Below, piece after piece: positions 25,044 through 32,625 of a stretch of DNA of 64,000 bases. This stretch comes from Saccharothrix sp. ALI-22-I. GTDB lineage: Bacteria > Actinomycetota > Actinomycetes > Mycobacteriales > Pseudonocardiaceae. The notes beneath the pieces were generated by a model. It was not told where the DNA came from, did not search any database, and saw only the letters and a program-made list of their open reading frames with translations. The DNA lies in the NCBI RefSeq assembly GCF_001984175.1, contig NZ_MTQP01000069.1, positions 558,001-622,000 on the forward strand. The letters are read 5' to 3'. Numbering within the stretch: the first letter of the stretch is position 1; the number at the start of each line of letters is the position of its first letter. Position numbers and translations under genes: made by a program.

Positions 25044-27575
25044 TCACGTGCTGTTCGGACCGACATCGGTTGCGCCGAGCGCACCTCGGGCGACCGGCGC
25101 CGACGACCGCTCGTCGGCGCCGGCGTCCACACCACCCGCGCGAGCCTGGCCGTCCATGTCGTCGATCACGAAGGCGTAGCCGCCGGTGGCGGTGTCGATC
25201 GCCGGGCTGCCCGCGCCGATCCGGTGCAACGCTCCATCGCGGACCAGCAGCGGGTCGACCGCGCGGACGGCGGCGGAGGGCTTGGCCACGCCGACGGTCG
25301 CCGACCCGGTGGGCCAAGCGATGTTCCCGGTGTAGGTCGCGTTCACCGGCGCCTTGAGCTCGTTGAACAGCTTGCCTTGGCTGCCCACGACGACGTTGTC
25401 GGCGATGATCGAGTCGACCGGCGCGAGGGTGTAGTTGGCACCGATCTCGATGTTCGACGCGTTGCCGACGAAGGTGTTGTTCACGACGGTCGCCCGGTAG
25501 ACGCGCCAGTGCGCGCTCAGCGCCCCCGAGGTGTCCACGTCGCCGCCGTCGATCTGCAACGCGGCGTCGTAGCCGGTGCCGGTCAGGCCCTCGAAGTAGT
25601 TGTTGTAGATCTTGTGGTCCTGGCCGTAGATCCGGATGCCCCCGGTCCCCGCCTTGCCCCCACCGAGGAAGAAGTTGCCGTAGAACGCGCCGCGGTTGCC
25701 GTGCCGGTGCGACAACGTGCCCTTCGAGGTGCGGAACGTGTTGTAGCGGACGGTGTTGTCGTTGCTCTTCACCGAGATGATCTCGGGATCGCCGTCGCAG
25801 TTCTCGAACAGGTTCGACTCGACCGTGGTGAACCCGCTCGACTGGGAGATCCCGCTCCAGCCGACCCGGATGGCCTCCATCTCGTTCTGCGCGCGCGGGC
25901 CGATGTTGCGGAAGTGGTTGTGGTCGATGAGGTCGTGCTGTGACTGCTGGGTCGCCGATCCGTCGATCGTGATGAAGTTGCCCAGTTGGTGCTTCTCCTC
26001 GAACAGGTTGTGGTCGATCCGGTTGTGGTGGCTGTTCGCGCCCTGGATGATCACCCACTTCAGCGACGACTCCTCGGTCAGCCGGAAGTGGTTGCGGGTG
26101 AGCCGCACGTTGTTCGAACTCGTGATCTTCAACGTGTCGCTGTTGGTCCACTTGAGACCTTCGAAGGTCACGTACGAGGAACTCGCCACTTCAAGCTGCC
26201 CGTCGGTGATCACCGCCTGGCCGCGGTTCGCCGCGGCGACGGTGATGGGCTTGGCCGCGGTGCCGTTCTTGCCGGTCATCCTGCCGATCGTGTAGTTGCC
26301 GTTCACGAGCACGATGCGGTCACCGGCCTGGGCGTTGCCGAGCGCGCTTTGCAGTTGGGCCGAGTCCGCGACGTTGATGGTGCGGTCGGACCCCGGATCT
26401 CCGGTGCCCGGGTCACCGTTGTCATGTGTCACGCTCAGCCCGTAGATCTTCACCTCGCCGTAGTTGCCGCCGCTGCACGGCGAGGAGTTGGTGCAGTTGG
26501 CCTGCGTGTACGCGCCTGCCTTGAAGTAGCCGCCGGAGAAGCTCTTCGAGATCGTCGTCTGCAGCACGCCGTTGTAGTAGGCCTTGATCTGGCCACCGCT
26601 GATCACGAACTTCGCCTGGAACTTGGTGCCCAGCACGTAGTTGCTCGTCACGAGTTTGTGGTGGCTCGTGTCGCCGTTGGTGATGTAGAGGTTGCCGCCT
26701 TCGAGCCGGAAGACCGAGACGTCGTCACTGGCGTCGTGGATCTGCCCGGCGACGACGTGCGGCTTGTCCTCGGGCAGCGCGGTGATGGCCTGCTCGACCA
26801 CCATCGTGTGCGTTCCCGAGGTGGACGACCAGCTCGCCTTGGAGGTCCCGTTCATCTCGCGCAGTTCCGAGCGCGGGTAGCTCGAACCGCTCGTGGTGAC
26901 GCCGTCGACCCCGGCGCGGAACTGGACCGCGTCGCAGTCCGGGGTCGTGGTGAACCACGGGTCGATCTCGTAGGTGTCGAGCTCCGGCTGTTCGACGTTG
27001 GTGGGGCTCTCGTCCTCACCGATCGGCAGGCCGATGTACCAGTTCGTCAGGTCCAGCACGTCGGCCGGGTAGGCGCAGGTTCCCCCGCCGCCGCCGCCGC
27101 CGTCCGCCCCGTTGACGGTGGCTTCGGCGATGCTGGTCCAGTCGTTGTACGTGTTGCCGTAGCCGACGACGCGCACGTACCGCGCGGAGCTGTCGGAGAA
27201 GTCGTAGGCCTCTGGTTGAACCGTGCCGCCGCTGCTGACCTTCCGCGCGATGACGGTCCGCCACGACGACCCGTCGTCGGACAGCTGGACGTCGAAGGTC
27301 TGTCTCCTGGTGTTCCCCTGGTGCCAGGCGACCGATACCGAACCGACGGTCTTGGACGAGCCGAGGTCGTACCGTATCCACACCCCGTCGCCCTCGGCCG
27401 ACCAGCGGGTGCCCAGGTTGCCGTCGAGGGTGTTGGCCGCGACGTTGCCGTCGTCGTCGCTGGCCACGACACCGGTGATCGGCAACGGAGGAGCCGCCGC
27501 CGCGAGCGCGTCAGGCGCGCTCACGGTGCCGAGCGCGAGCGCGCCCACCACGAACACACGACAAGCTCGTTTCAT
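25044..27575 (-). CDS. Secreted alginate lyase: F5/8-type (CBM32-like) + PL7 + PL6
   Basis: 843 residues. Signal peptide to about residue 27; discoidin/F5-8C domain ~30-155 (VAANTLDGNLGTRWSAEGDG); Gly-rich linker 159-165; PL7 lyase domain ~168-385 with YPRSELRE (R235, R239), GQIH (Q278, H280) and YFKAGAYTQ (350-358), its three catalytic blocks; acidic linker; PL6 beta-helix ~400-835 with EIISVKS (Lys) and SHRHGNRG (Arg), the pair used in chondroitinase B-like lyases. PL7 enzymes cleave alginate internally and PL6 enzymes often finish oligomers or attack MG/GG blocks, so one chain may do both. Divergent from a GH16-like gene. Expected to act outside the cell. Confidence 0.87.
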   Translation of the reverse strand: MKRACRVFVVGALALGTVSAPDALAAAAPPLPITGVVASDDDGNVAANTLDGNLGTRWSAEGDGVWIRYDLGSSKTVGSVSVAWHQGNTRRQTFDVQLSDDGSSWRTVIARKVSSGGTVQPEAYDFSDSSARYVRVVGYGNTYNDWTSIAEATVNGADGGGGGGGTCAYPADVLDLTNWYIGLPIGEDESPTNVEQPELDTYEIDPWFTTTPDCDAVQFRAGVDGVTTSGSSYPRSELREMNGTSKASWSSTSGTHTMVVEQAITALPEDKPHVVAGQIHDASDDVSVFRLEGGNLYITNGDTSHHKLVTSNYVLGTKFQAKFVISGGQIKAYYNGVLQTTISKSFSGGYFKAGAYTQANCTNSSPCSGGNYGEVKIYGLSVTHDNGDPGTGDPGSDRTINVADSAQLQSALGNAQAGDRIVLVNGNYTIGRMTGKNGTAAKPITVAAANRGQAVITDGQLEVASSSYVTFEGLKWTNSDTLKITSSNNVRLTRNHFRLTEESSLKWVIIQGANSHHNRIDHNLFEEKHQLGNFITIDGSATQQSQHDLIDHNHFRNIGPRAQNEMEAIRVGWSGISQSSGFTTVESNLFENCDGDPEIISVKSNDNTVRYNTFRTSKGTLSHRHGNRGAFYGNFFLGGGKAGTGGIRIYGQDHKIYNNYFEGLTGTGYDAALQIDGGDVDTSGALSAHWRVYRATVVNNTFVGNASNIEIGANYTLAPVDSIIADNVVVGSQGKLFNELKAPVNATYTGNIAWPTGSATVGVAKPSAAVRAVDPLLVRDGALHRIGAGSPAIDTATGGYAFVIDDMDGQARAGGVDAGADERSSAPVARGALGATDVGPNST

Positions 27576-27783
27576 CGAACCTCACCTCGGTCTGATGGTG
27601 CGTGGTCCGGACTGATCCCGGACACGTCGATCCTGGCCACCGCCGCTGACCATGCGTTGAACTCGCGCTGATTCGCCTGGCCCGACCGCGTGACCTCGGC
27701 GATCAGCGGGCGAACAGCGCGCGTTCAGCGGTGGTCGCCATGCTTCGGCCTCGGCACGTCAGCGATCACAGGGAGCGCAGTTC
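27576..27783. promoter_or_regulatory. Divergent promoter region between alginate lyase and GH16-like gene
   Basis: 208 bases between divergent secreted-enzyme genes. It must hold both promoters. The lyase start has an AGGTGAGG ribosome site and the GH16-like start has GGGAGCGCAGTTC. I see no clear operator. Confidence 0.4.
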
Positions 27784-29175
27784 ATGGCCGTTCAGCGGAG
27801 ACGATGGATCGTCGGAGGAGGCGTCGTCGGTGTCGCGACCGCGCTGGTCCTGGGTGGTGTGTCGGTGGCGCAGCCGCCGTCCGGCACCGGCACGAACGTG
27901 TCGACGTGCAACAACCCGGTGCTGAACAAGACACTGGCCGAGTGGGGGCCGCTGCGCGGTGCGACTCCTGCTCGCGAGCCCGTCACCGACCACCAGTCGG
28001 CGAGGTTCGCCTACGCGCAGCGGGACAACTCGGTGTCGAACCCGTCGCTCTACTTGCCGCAGCAGCCCGTGAAGGCCGGCGAGCAGTGGACCTTCGCCTA
28101 CGACGTCGCGGCCACGCAGAGCGGCCGGGCCCGGGTCGAGGTCGACTGGTACTCCACGCCCGAGGGCGACAACAGCGGGTACCTCGGCCATGTCGACGGC
28201 CCGTGGGTGTCGTTCGCGGCAACCGGCTGGACCCGCGTCGCCGCCGGGTTGACCGCGCCGACCGGCGCGGTGCGGGCCAACGTGCTCAGCGACCACGAGT
28301 ACACCGCCACCGGAGCGAGCTTCCGGGCGACCGCGTGCGACTACCGCGCGGGCGCGCAGACACCGACCACCACGGAGCCGACGTCCACGACCGGCCCGAC
28401 CACCACCACGACCACCGGCCCGACCACCACCACCACGACAACCCAGCCCGGCGACCAGACGCAGGCCGCCGTCCGCTACGGCTGGGGCACGCCGCAGCCG
28501 ATCTCCGACGAGTTCGACTACACCGGCCCGGTGGACCCGGCCAAGTGGGCGGCGCCCAGCGGCACGGTGGGTGGCACCGAGGGCTGTTGGGAGGGCCACG
28601 CCGGCAACGGCCGCCGGTGCGCGAAGAACTCCGCGGTGGCCGGCGGGATCATGACCATGACCGGTGAGGCGAACGGCGACACCGGCTGGCTCAGGCAGAA
28701 GCTGGACCGCCAGTACGGCAAGTGGGAGATCCGGTCCCGCTCGCGCAACACCGGCGCCTCCGGCGGCCTGTACCACCCGCTGCACCTGATCTGGCCGACC
28801 TCCGGCAAGCGGCTGATCGACGGCGAGTACGACTGGGTGGAGTACTCGAACCCCGACGGCCAGTGCCTGTCGGCGTTCCTGCACTACCCGAAGAGCCCGA
28901 ACGACAACAAGGTCTACCGCGAGCGCTGCCCGGTCGACATGACCCAGTGGCACAACTTCGCCTTCGAGTGGAGCCCCACCGCGCTCGTCGGCTACGTCGA
29001 CGGCGTCGAGTGGTTCCGGCTGTCCGGCGGCGCGGGTCCGGACGGGCGGGCGGACATCCAGGCCATGCCGTCGGGCCACCTCAACATCCAGCTGGACAAC
29101 TTCACCGGTGCCGGCGGCCTGCGGCCGGCGGTGTTCGAGGTCGACTGGGTCCGCGTCTACTCCGGCGCGTCGTAG
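27784..29175 (+). CDS. Secreted glycoside hydrolase family 16-like enzyme
   Basis: 463 residues. Signal or anchor sequence at 8-30, a beta-rich N-terminal module (~40-190, a CBM_4_9-like shape), a Thr-rich linker (193-220) and a C-terminal beta-jelly roll. The catalytic GH16 pattern ExDxxE is present as E348-Y-D350-W-V-E353 in GEYDWVEYSNPDG, with HNFAFEWSPTALVGYVDG and FEVDWVRVYSGA closing the fold. The usual substrates are beta-glucans, agar or carrageenan-type polymers; the exact one is not readable. Two bases separate its stop from the next start, so they share an operon. Confidence 0.82.
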   Translation: MAVQRRRWIVGGGVVGVATALVLGGVSVAQPPSGTGTNVSTCNNPVLNKTLAEWGPLRGATPAREPVTDHQSARFAYAQRDNSVSNPSLYLPQQPVKAGEQWTFAYDVAATQSGRARVEVDWYSTPEGDNSGYLGHVDGPWVSFAATGWTRVAAGLTAPTGAVRANVLSDHEYTATGASFRATACDYRAGAQTPTTTEPTSTTGPTTTTTTGPTTTTTTTQPGDQTQAAVRYGWGTPQPISDEFDYTGPVDPAKWAAPSGTVGGTEGCWEGHAGNGRRCAKNSAVAGGIMTMTGEANGDTGWLRQKLDRQYGKWEIRSRSRNTGASGGLYHPLHLIWPTSGKRLIDGEYDWVEYSNPDGQCLSAFLHYPKSPNDNKVYRERCPVDMTQWHNFAFEWSPTALVGYVDGVEWFRLSGGAGPDGRADIQAMPSGHLNIQLDNFTGAGGLRPAVFEVDWVRVYSGAS

Positions 29176-29177
29176 CG

Positions 29178-31505
29178 ATGGCCGATCAGAAGGTCCTGGA
29201 GGCTCAGCAGTGGGTGAACGCCACCTACGGCGCGGTGCCGGGCTACACCAGGTGCGAGGAGGACGGCCGCACCGGCTGGGCGACGATGCACTCGCTCACC
29301 AGGGCGCTTCAACACGAGTTGGGCATCACCGCCCTCTCGGACAGCTTCGGTCCGACGACCCTGACGAAGCTCACCGAGCGCGGACCGGTCGGTCCCGGTT
29401 TCGCCAACCCGAACATCGTGCGGATCGCTCAGCACGCCCTGTTCTGCAAGGGCTACTGGGCCGGCGACACCACGTCGGGGACGTACGGTGCGAGCACCCA
29501 GCACGCGGTGCTGCGGATGAAGGGCGACTGCGGCGTCACCTCCGCCGGCCACACCCTTCAACCGAAGTGGTTCAAGGCGCTGTTGACGATGGACGCCTAC
29601 ATCCTGGTGTCGGGCGGCAGCGCCGAGGTCCGGGCCATCCAGCAATGGCTCAACGACCAGTACCTGGAGCGGTCCACGTACTTCGTCATCCCCTGCGACG
29701 GCCTGTTCTCCCGAGACGTGCAGGTGGCTTTGATCAAGGCCATCCAGTACGAGAGCGGTATCCCCGACGACCAGGCGACCGGCAGCTTCGGCCCCGCCAC
29801 CCGCGACGCCTTGCGCCGCAACACCGTCGGCCCGGGCTCGGCGAGCAAGTGGGTGCAACTGTTCAGTGCCGCGTGCGTGTTCAACGGCGCGGTCGACGGC
29901 GCGGCCACCGTGTTCAAGGCCGCCTGGGACGACCGGCTCGCCGAGTACGTGCGGGTGTTCCAGGAGTTCTCCGCGCTCGACCGCACCGGTGTCGGCGACT
30001 ACCGCACGTGGGCACAGCTGCTGGTCTCCACCGGTGACCCCGACCGGCCGGCGAGCGCCTGCGACACCCGCTTCCACATCAGCGTCGCCCGCGCCCAAGC
30101 CCTGCGCGCCGCCGGTTACACGGTCGTGGGCCGGTACCTGGACGAAGATCCGACCAGCACGCTCGACAAGGAACTCCAGCCCGGCGAGCTGGACGCGATC
30201 TTCACCGGTGGCCTGCGCGTCTTCCCGATCTCGCAGTACAACGGGCGCGAACTCGGCAACTTCACCTACCAGCAGGGCTACCAGCACGGGCTGCGGGCGC
30301 ACGAACGCGCCGTGCACTACGGCTTCAACCGGGGCACCGTCATCTACTTCGCGGTCGACTACGACGCCACCGACGGCCAGATCACCTCCAACATCGTGCC
30401 CTACTTCCACGGAGTGCAAGCCGCCCTGGCCAACCAGGGCAAGCGGTACGTCGCCGGGGTGTACGGGTCCCGCAACGTGTGCGCCCGCGTCACCGGCCAG
30501 GCGTACGCCCGGTACTCGTTCGTGTCCGGGATGTCCTACGGGTTCTCCGGCAACCTCGGCTTCCCGATGCCCGCCAACTGGTCGTTCAACCAGATCAAGG
30601 AGTTCAGGTTCACCAGCGGGACCGACGTCTTCGACCTCGACCGGAACGTGCACCGGCCGTTCAGCGACCCCGGCGTGGGACGGGAGAACGTCGGCGGGAC
30701 CACTTCGCCGGTCGACGCGTTCCTGCACTACGTCGAGCAGTTGTACGCCACCGCGCTCGCCTACGGCGGGCCCGATCCCAACCTGAGGGTCCTGGAGTAC
30801 CTGCGGTACCCGACCTACGTGGACGTCTACAGCGGCTGGCAGAACCTCATCGGCGATGTCGACCGGGCCTGGATCGACTACGCGCGGGCCAACGGGCCGG
30901 GTCGCGTCGAGAGCTACCGCGACCCGTCGCTCGGCGTGACCGTCAACGTCGACCACCTCGGCGCCACCGCCAACGCCGTGTACCTCAAGGGCAACGTCAA
31001 CGGCGTGACGGCCAACCGGGGCGACTTCGGCGGCTGGGGCGGCGACCTCGCCACCTTCTACGGCGAATGGCAGGCCAACAGCGAGTCCTACCCGTCCGGT
31101 TACGCGTTCTGCACCGATCGTCTGGCCAAAGTGGACGTCCGCTCGTCGTTCCCGCTCGGCGACCTGGTCGAAGACGTCGACGGTCACCTGCTCGGCCTGT
31201 CACTGCGGATCGGCGGCCGGGTGGACGAACTGCTGCGACTGCACCTGGCAGGAACCGGGCACGTGGGCCGGTTCGCCCGGTTCTTCGGCGCCCGGTACGA
31301 CGCCAGGAACGCCGACATCGTCGCGTCCGCGAGGAACATGCTGATCAGCGACGGCACCGATGCCGAACTCGGCGGGCTGTGCACCGCGGCGATCCGCACC
31401 ACCGGCGGCTGGAACTGCCTGCTGCCCGGGATGCTGCCCGCCGACAAGCTCGACCCGTTCCTCCAGGGCTACGCCGACACCATCGAAAAGCTGGCCCGTG
31501 GCTGA
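29178..31505 (+). CDS. Peptidoglycan-binding-like / DUF1906 glycoside-hydrolase-like protein
   Basis: 775 residues without a signal peptide. The N-terminal ~290 residues contain three peptidoglycan-binding-like repeats (LEAQQWVNATYG, IRAIQQWLND-type helices, SGSFGPATRDALRR). The next ~220 residues are a DUF1906/Rv2525c-like TIM-barrel domain (VVGRYLDEDPTST, VFPISQYNGRELGNF, VIYFAVDYDATDGQI, AGVYGSRNVCARV, DVFDLDRNVH). The C-terminal ~250 residues resemble a domain seen after such barrels. Probably cell-wall associated and perhaps exported by Tat or with a partner, as it has no Sec signal (inference). Directly downstream of the GH16-like gene. Confidence 0.75.
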   Translation: MADQKVLEAQQWVNATYGAVPGYTRCEEDGRTGWATMHSLTRALQHELGITALSDSFGPTTLTKLTERGPVGPGFANPNIVRIAQHALFCKGYWAGDTTSGTYGASTQHAVLRMKGDCGVTSAGHTLQPKWFKALLTMDAYILVSGGSAEVRAIQQWLNDQYLERSTYFVIPCDGLFSRDVQVALIKAIQYESGIPDDQATGSFGPATRDALRRNTVGPGSASKWVQLFSAACVFNGAVDGAATVFKAAWDDRLAEYVRVFQEFSALDRTGVGDYRTWAQLLVSTGDPDRPASACDTRFHISVARAQALRAAGYTVVGRYLDEDPTSTLDKELQPGELDAIFTGGLRVFPISQYNGRELGNFTYQQGYQHGLRAHERAVHYGFNRGTVIYFAVDYDATDGQITSNIVPYFHGVQAALANQGKRYVAGVYGSRNVCARVTGQAYARYSFVSGMSYGFSGNLGFPMPANWSFNQIKEFRFTSGTDVFDLDRNVHRPFSDPGVGRENVGGTTSPVDAFLHYVEQLYATALAYGGPDPNLRVLEYLRYPTYVDVYSGWQNLIGDVDRAWIDYARANGPGRVESYRDPSLGVTVNVDHLGATANAVYLKGNVNGVTANRGDFGGWGGDLATFYGEWQANSESYPSGYAFCTDRLAKVDVRSSFPLGDLVEDVDGHLLGLSLRIGGRVDELLRLHLAGTGHVGRFARFFGARYDARNADIVASARNMLISDGTDAELGGLCTAAIRTTGGWNCLLPGMLPADKLDPFLQGYADTIEKLARG

Positions 31506-31527
31506 CCTCCGACCCGGTGAGGACACC

Positions 31528-32070
31528 GTGACCCGATCTCCAGTCCACCACCTGGCCCGCCGCACGTTCCTGACCGGACTGCTCGCCGCCGGCGGCTTGG
31601 CCGTGCTGGAACCGGCGCCCGCCGCGGCGGGCGCACCTGCCGAAGCCCGCCCCGGCCCGACGCGGTTCGGCAACGTCGAAACCCACGTCATCGAGGGGTC
31701 CGCGGCGTCCGCCGCGCTCCTCTCCGGCCCGGTCGCAACCCTCCTGCTGCACGTCGCCCGCAGGTTCCACTACGAGATCGCGGCGCTCACGTCGACCGAC
31801 GCGATCGGCTTGGCCGACGGCACCGAGCTCGTGATCCGCCCCGATGCGTACCCGCGCGGCGCCACGGGCTGCCTCTTCCCGCACGAAGTGGCGGTCGTCC
31901 GGGACATCCTGGCGGACTGCGGCGGCGCCGTGCGGTGGGGCGGCGACGACCGGGACACGCCGTGGGAGGGGCACTTCCGCATCGACGCACGGCCTGGCAG
32001 CAGCACGCTCACCGCCGCGGCCGTCAGGCCACCGATCAGTTCACTCCGAAAGGGAAGATCATGGGAATGA
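31528..32070 (+). CDS. Exported protein with Tat-like signal and M15-type peptidase-like C-terminus
   Basis: 180 residues. A twin-arginine signal (ARRTFLTGLLAAGG) and Ala/Pro-rich stretch are followed by a ~130-residue domain whose end (VRDILADCGGAVRWGGDDRD, then HFRIDARPGS) resembles the last part of M15 D-Ala-D-Ala carboxypeptidases, where an HFxI/HxH motif holds zinc. The upstream His/Asp motif of M15 enzymes is not obvious, so catalysis is doubtful. GTG at 31528 has GTGAGG upstream; a GTG at 31498 overlapping the previous gene is an alternative. Its last 10 bases overlap the lectin gene. Confidence 0.6.
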   Translation: MTRSPVHHLARRTFLTGLLAAGGLAVLEPAPAAAGAPAEARPGPTRFGNVETHVIEGSAASAALLSGPVATLLLHVARRFHYEIAALTSTDAIGLADGTELVIRPDAYPRGATGCLFPHEVAVVRDILADCGGAVRWGGDDRDTPWEGHFRIDARPGSSTLTAAAVRPPISSLRKGRSWE

Positions 32071-32555
32071 CATCACGCGTCGTGGCACGCGTCTGCGCAG
32101 CACTGCTGATCGCCGGGGCGTCGCTGGTGGGGGCGACCGGCACGGCTTCGGCGGCGGAGGTGTTCCAGACGTTCCGCAACGTCTACAGCGGTCTGTGCCT
32201 GGACGACAGCAGGGACTTCAGCGTGCGCACCTTCCACTGCAACGGAACCAACTACCAGAGGTGGGGGGTCACCGTGTGGAACGACGGCACCCGGCAATTG
32301 CGCAACGTGGCCACGAACAGGTGCCTCGGGGCGAGGAAGTACGGAGCCGGCGGTGTCCTGACGTCCGGGGCGTGCGGGCCGTCGAGTGTCATGAGCTGGT
32401 ACGTCCGCCGCGCGCCCAACGGGATCTGGTTCGAAAGCCAGGAGGTCCACGCCGACTGCCTGGTGGACGACGGCGGCGACTACGCGGGCGGGAACTACGT
32501 CGGCCTCACGTCGTGCATCGGTGGCCACTACCCGACCGACATCGCGTGGGGGTGA
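32061..32555 (+). CDS. Small secreted ricin-type (beta-trefoil) lectin
   Basis: 164 residues. Sec signal peptide to about residue 32 (ASLVGATGTASAA), then about 130 residues of beta-trefoil: NVYSGLCLDD, NGTNYQRWGV, NVATNRCLGA and a QEVHADCLVDDG repeat, with Q-x-W-like turns (YQRW) and conserved Cys pairs. Binds a carbohydrate outside the cell. ATG preceded by AGGGAAG. Last gene of the polysaccharide-active cluster that begins at the GH16-like gene. Confidence 0.75.
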   Translation: MGMTSRVVARVCAALLIAGASLVGATGTASAAEVFQTFRNVYSGLCLDDSRDFSVRTFHCNGTNYQRWGVTVWNDGTRQLRNVATNRCLGARKYGAGGVLTSGACGPSSVMSWYVRRAPNGIWFESQEVHADCLVDDGGDYAGGNYVGLTSCIGGHYPTDIAWG

Positions 32556-32625
32556 CCGAACCGGGTGTGTCCCGGCGGGTCGGGGTGTCGAGCGGGTGAC
32601 GAACCCGCTCGGCGGCCTCGACCCG

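Noticed and set aside
28360..28450. ACC-rich repeat inside the GH16-like gene
   Set aside because: In-frame Thr-rich linker between two secreted domains, a normal feature.
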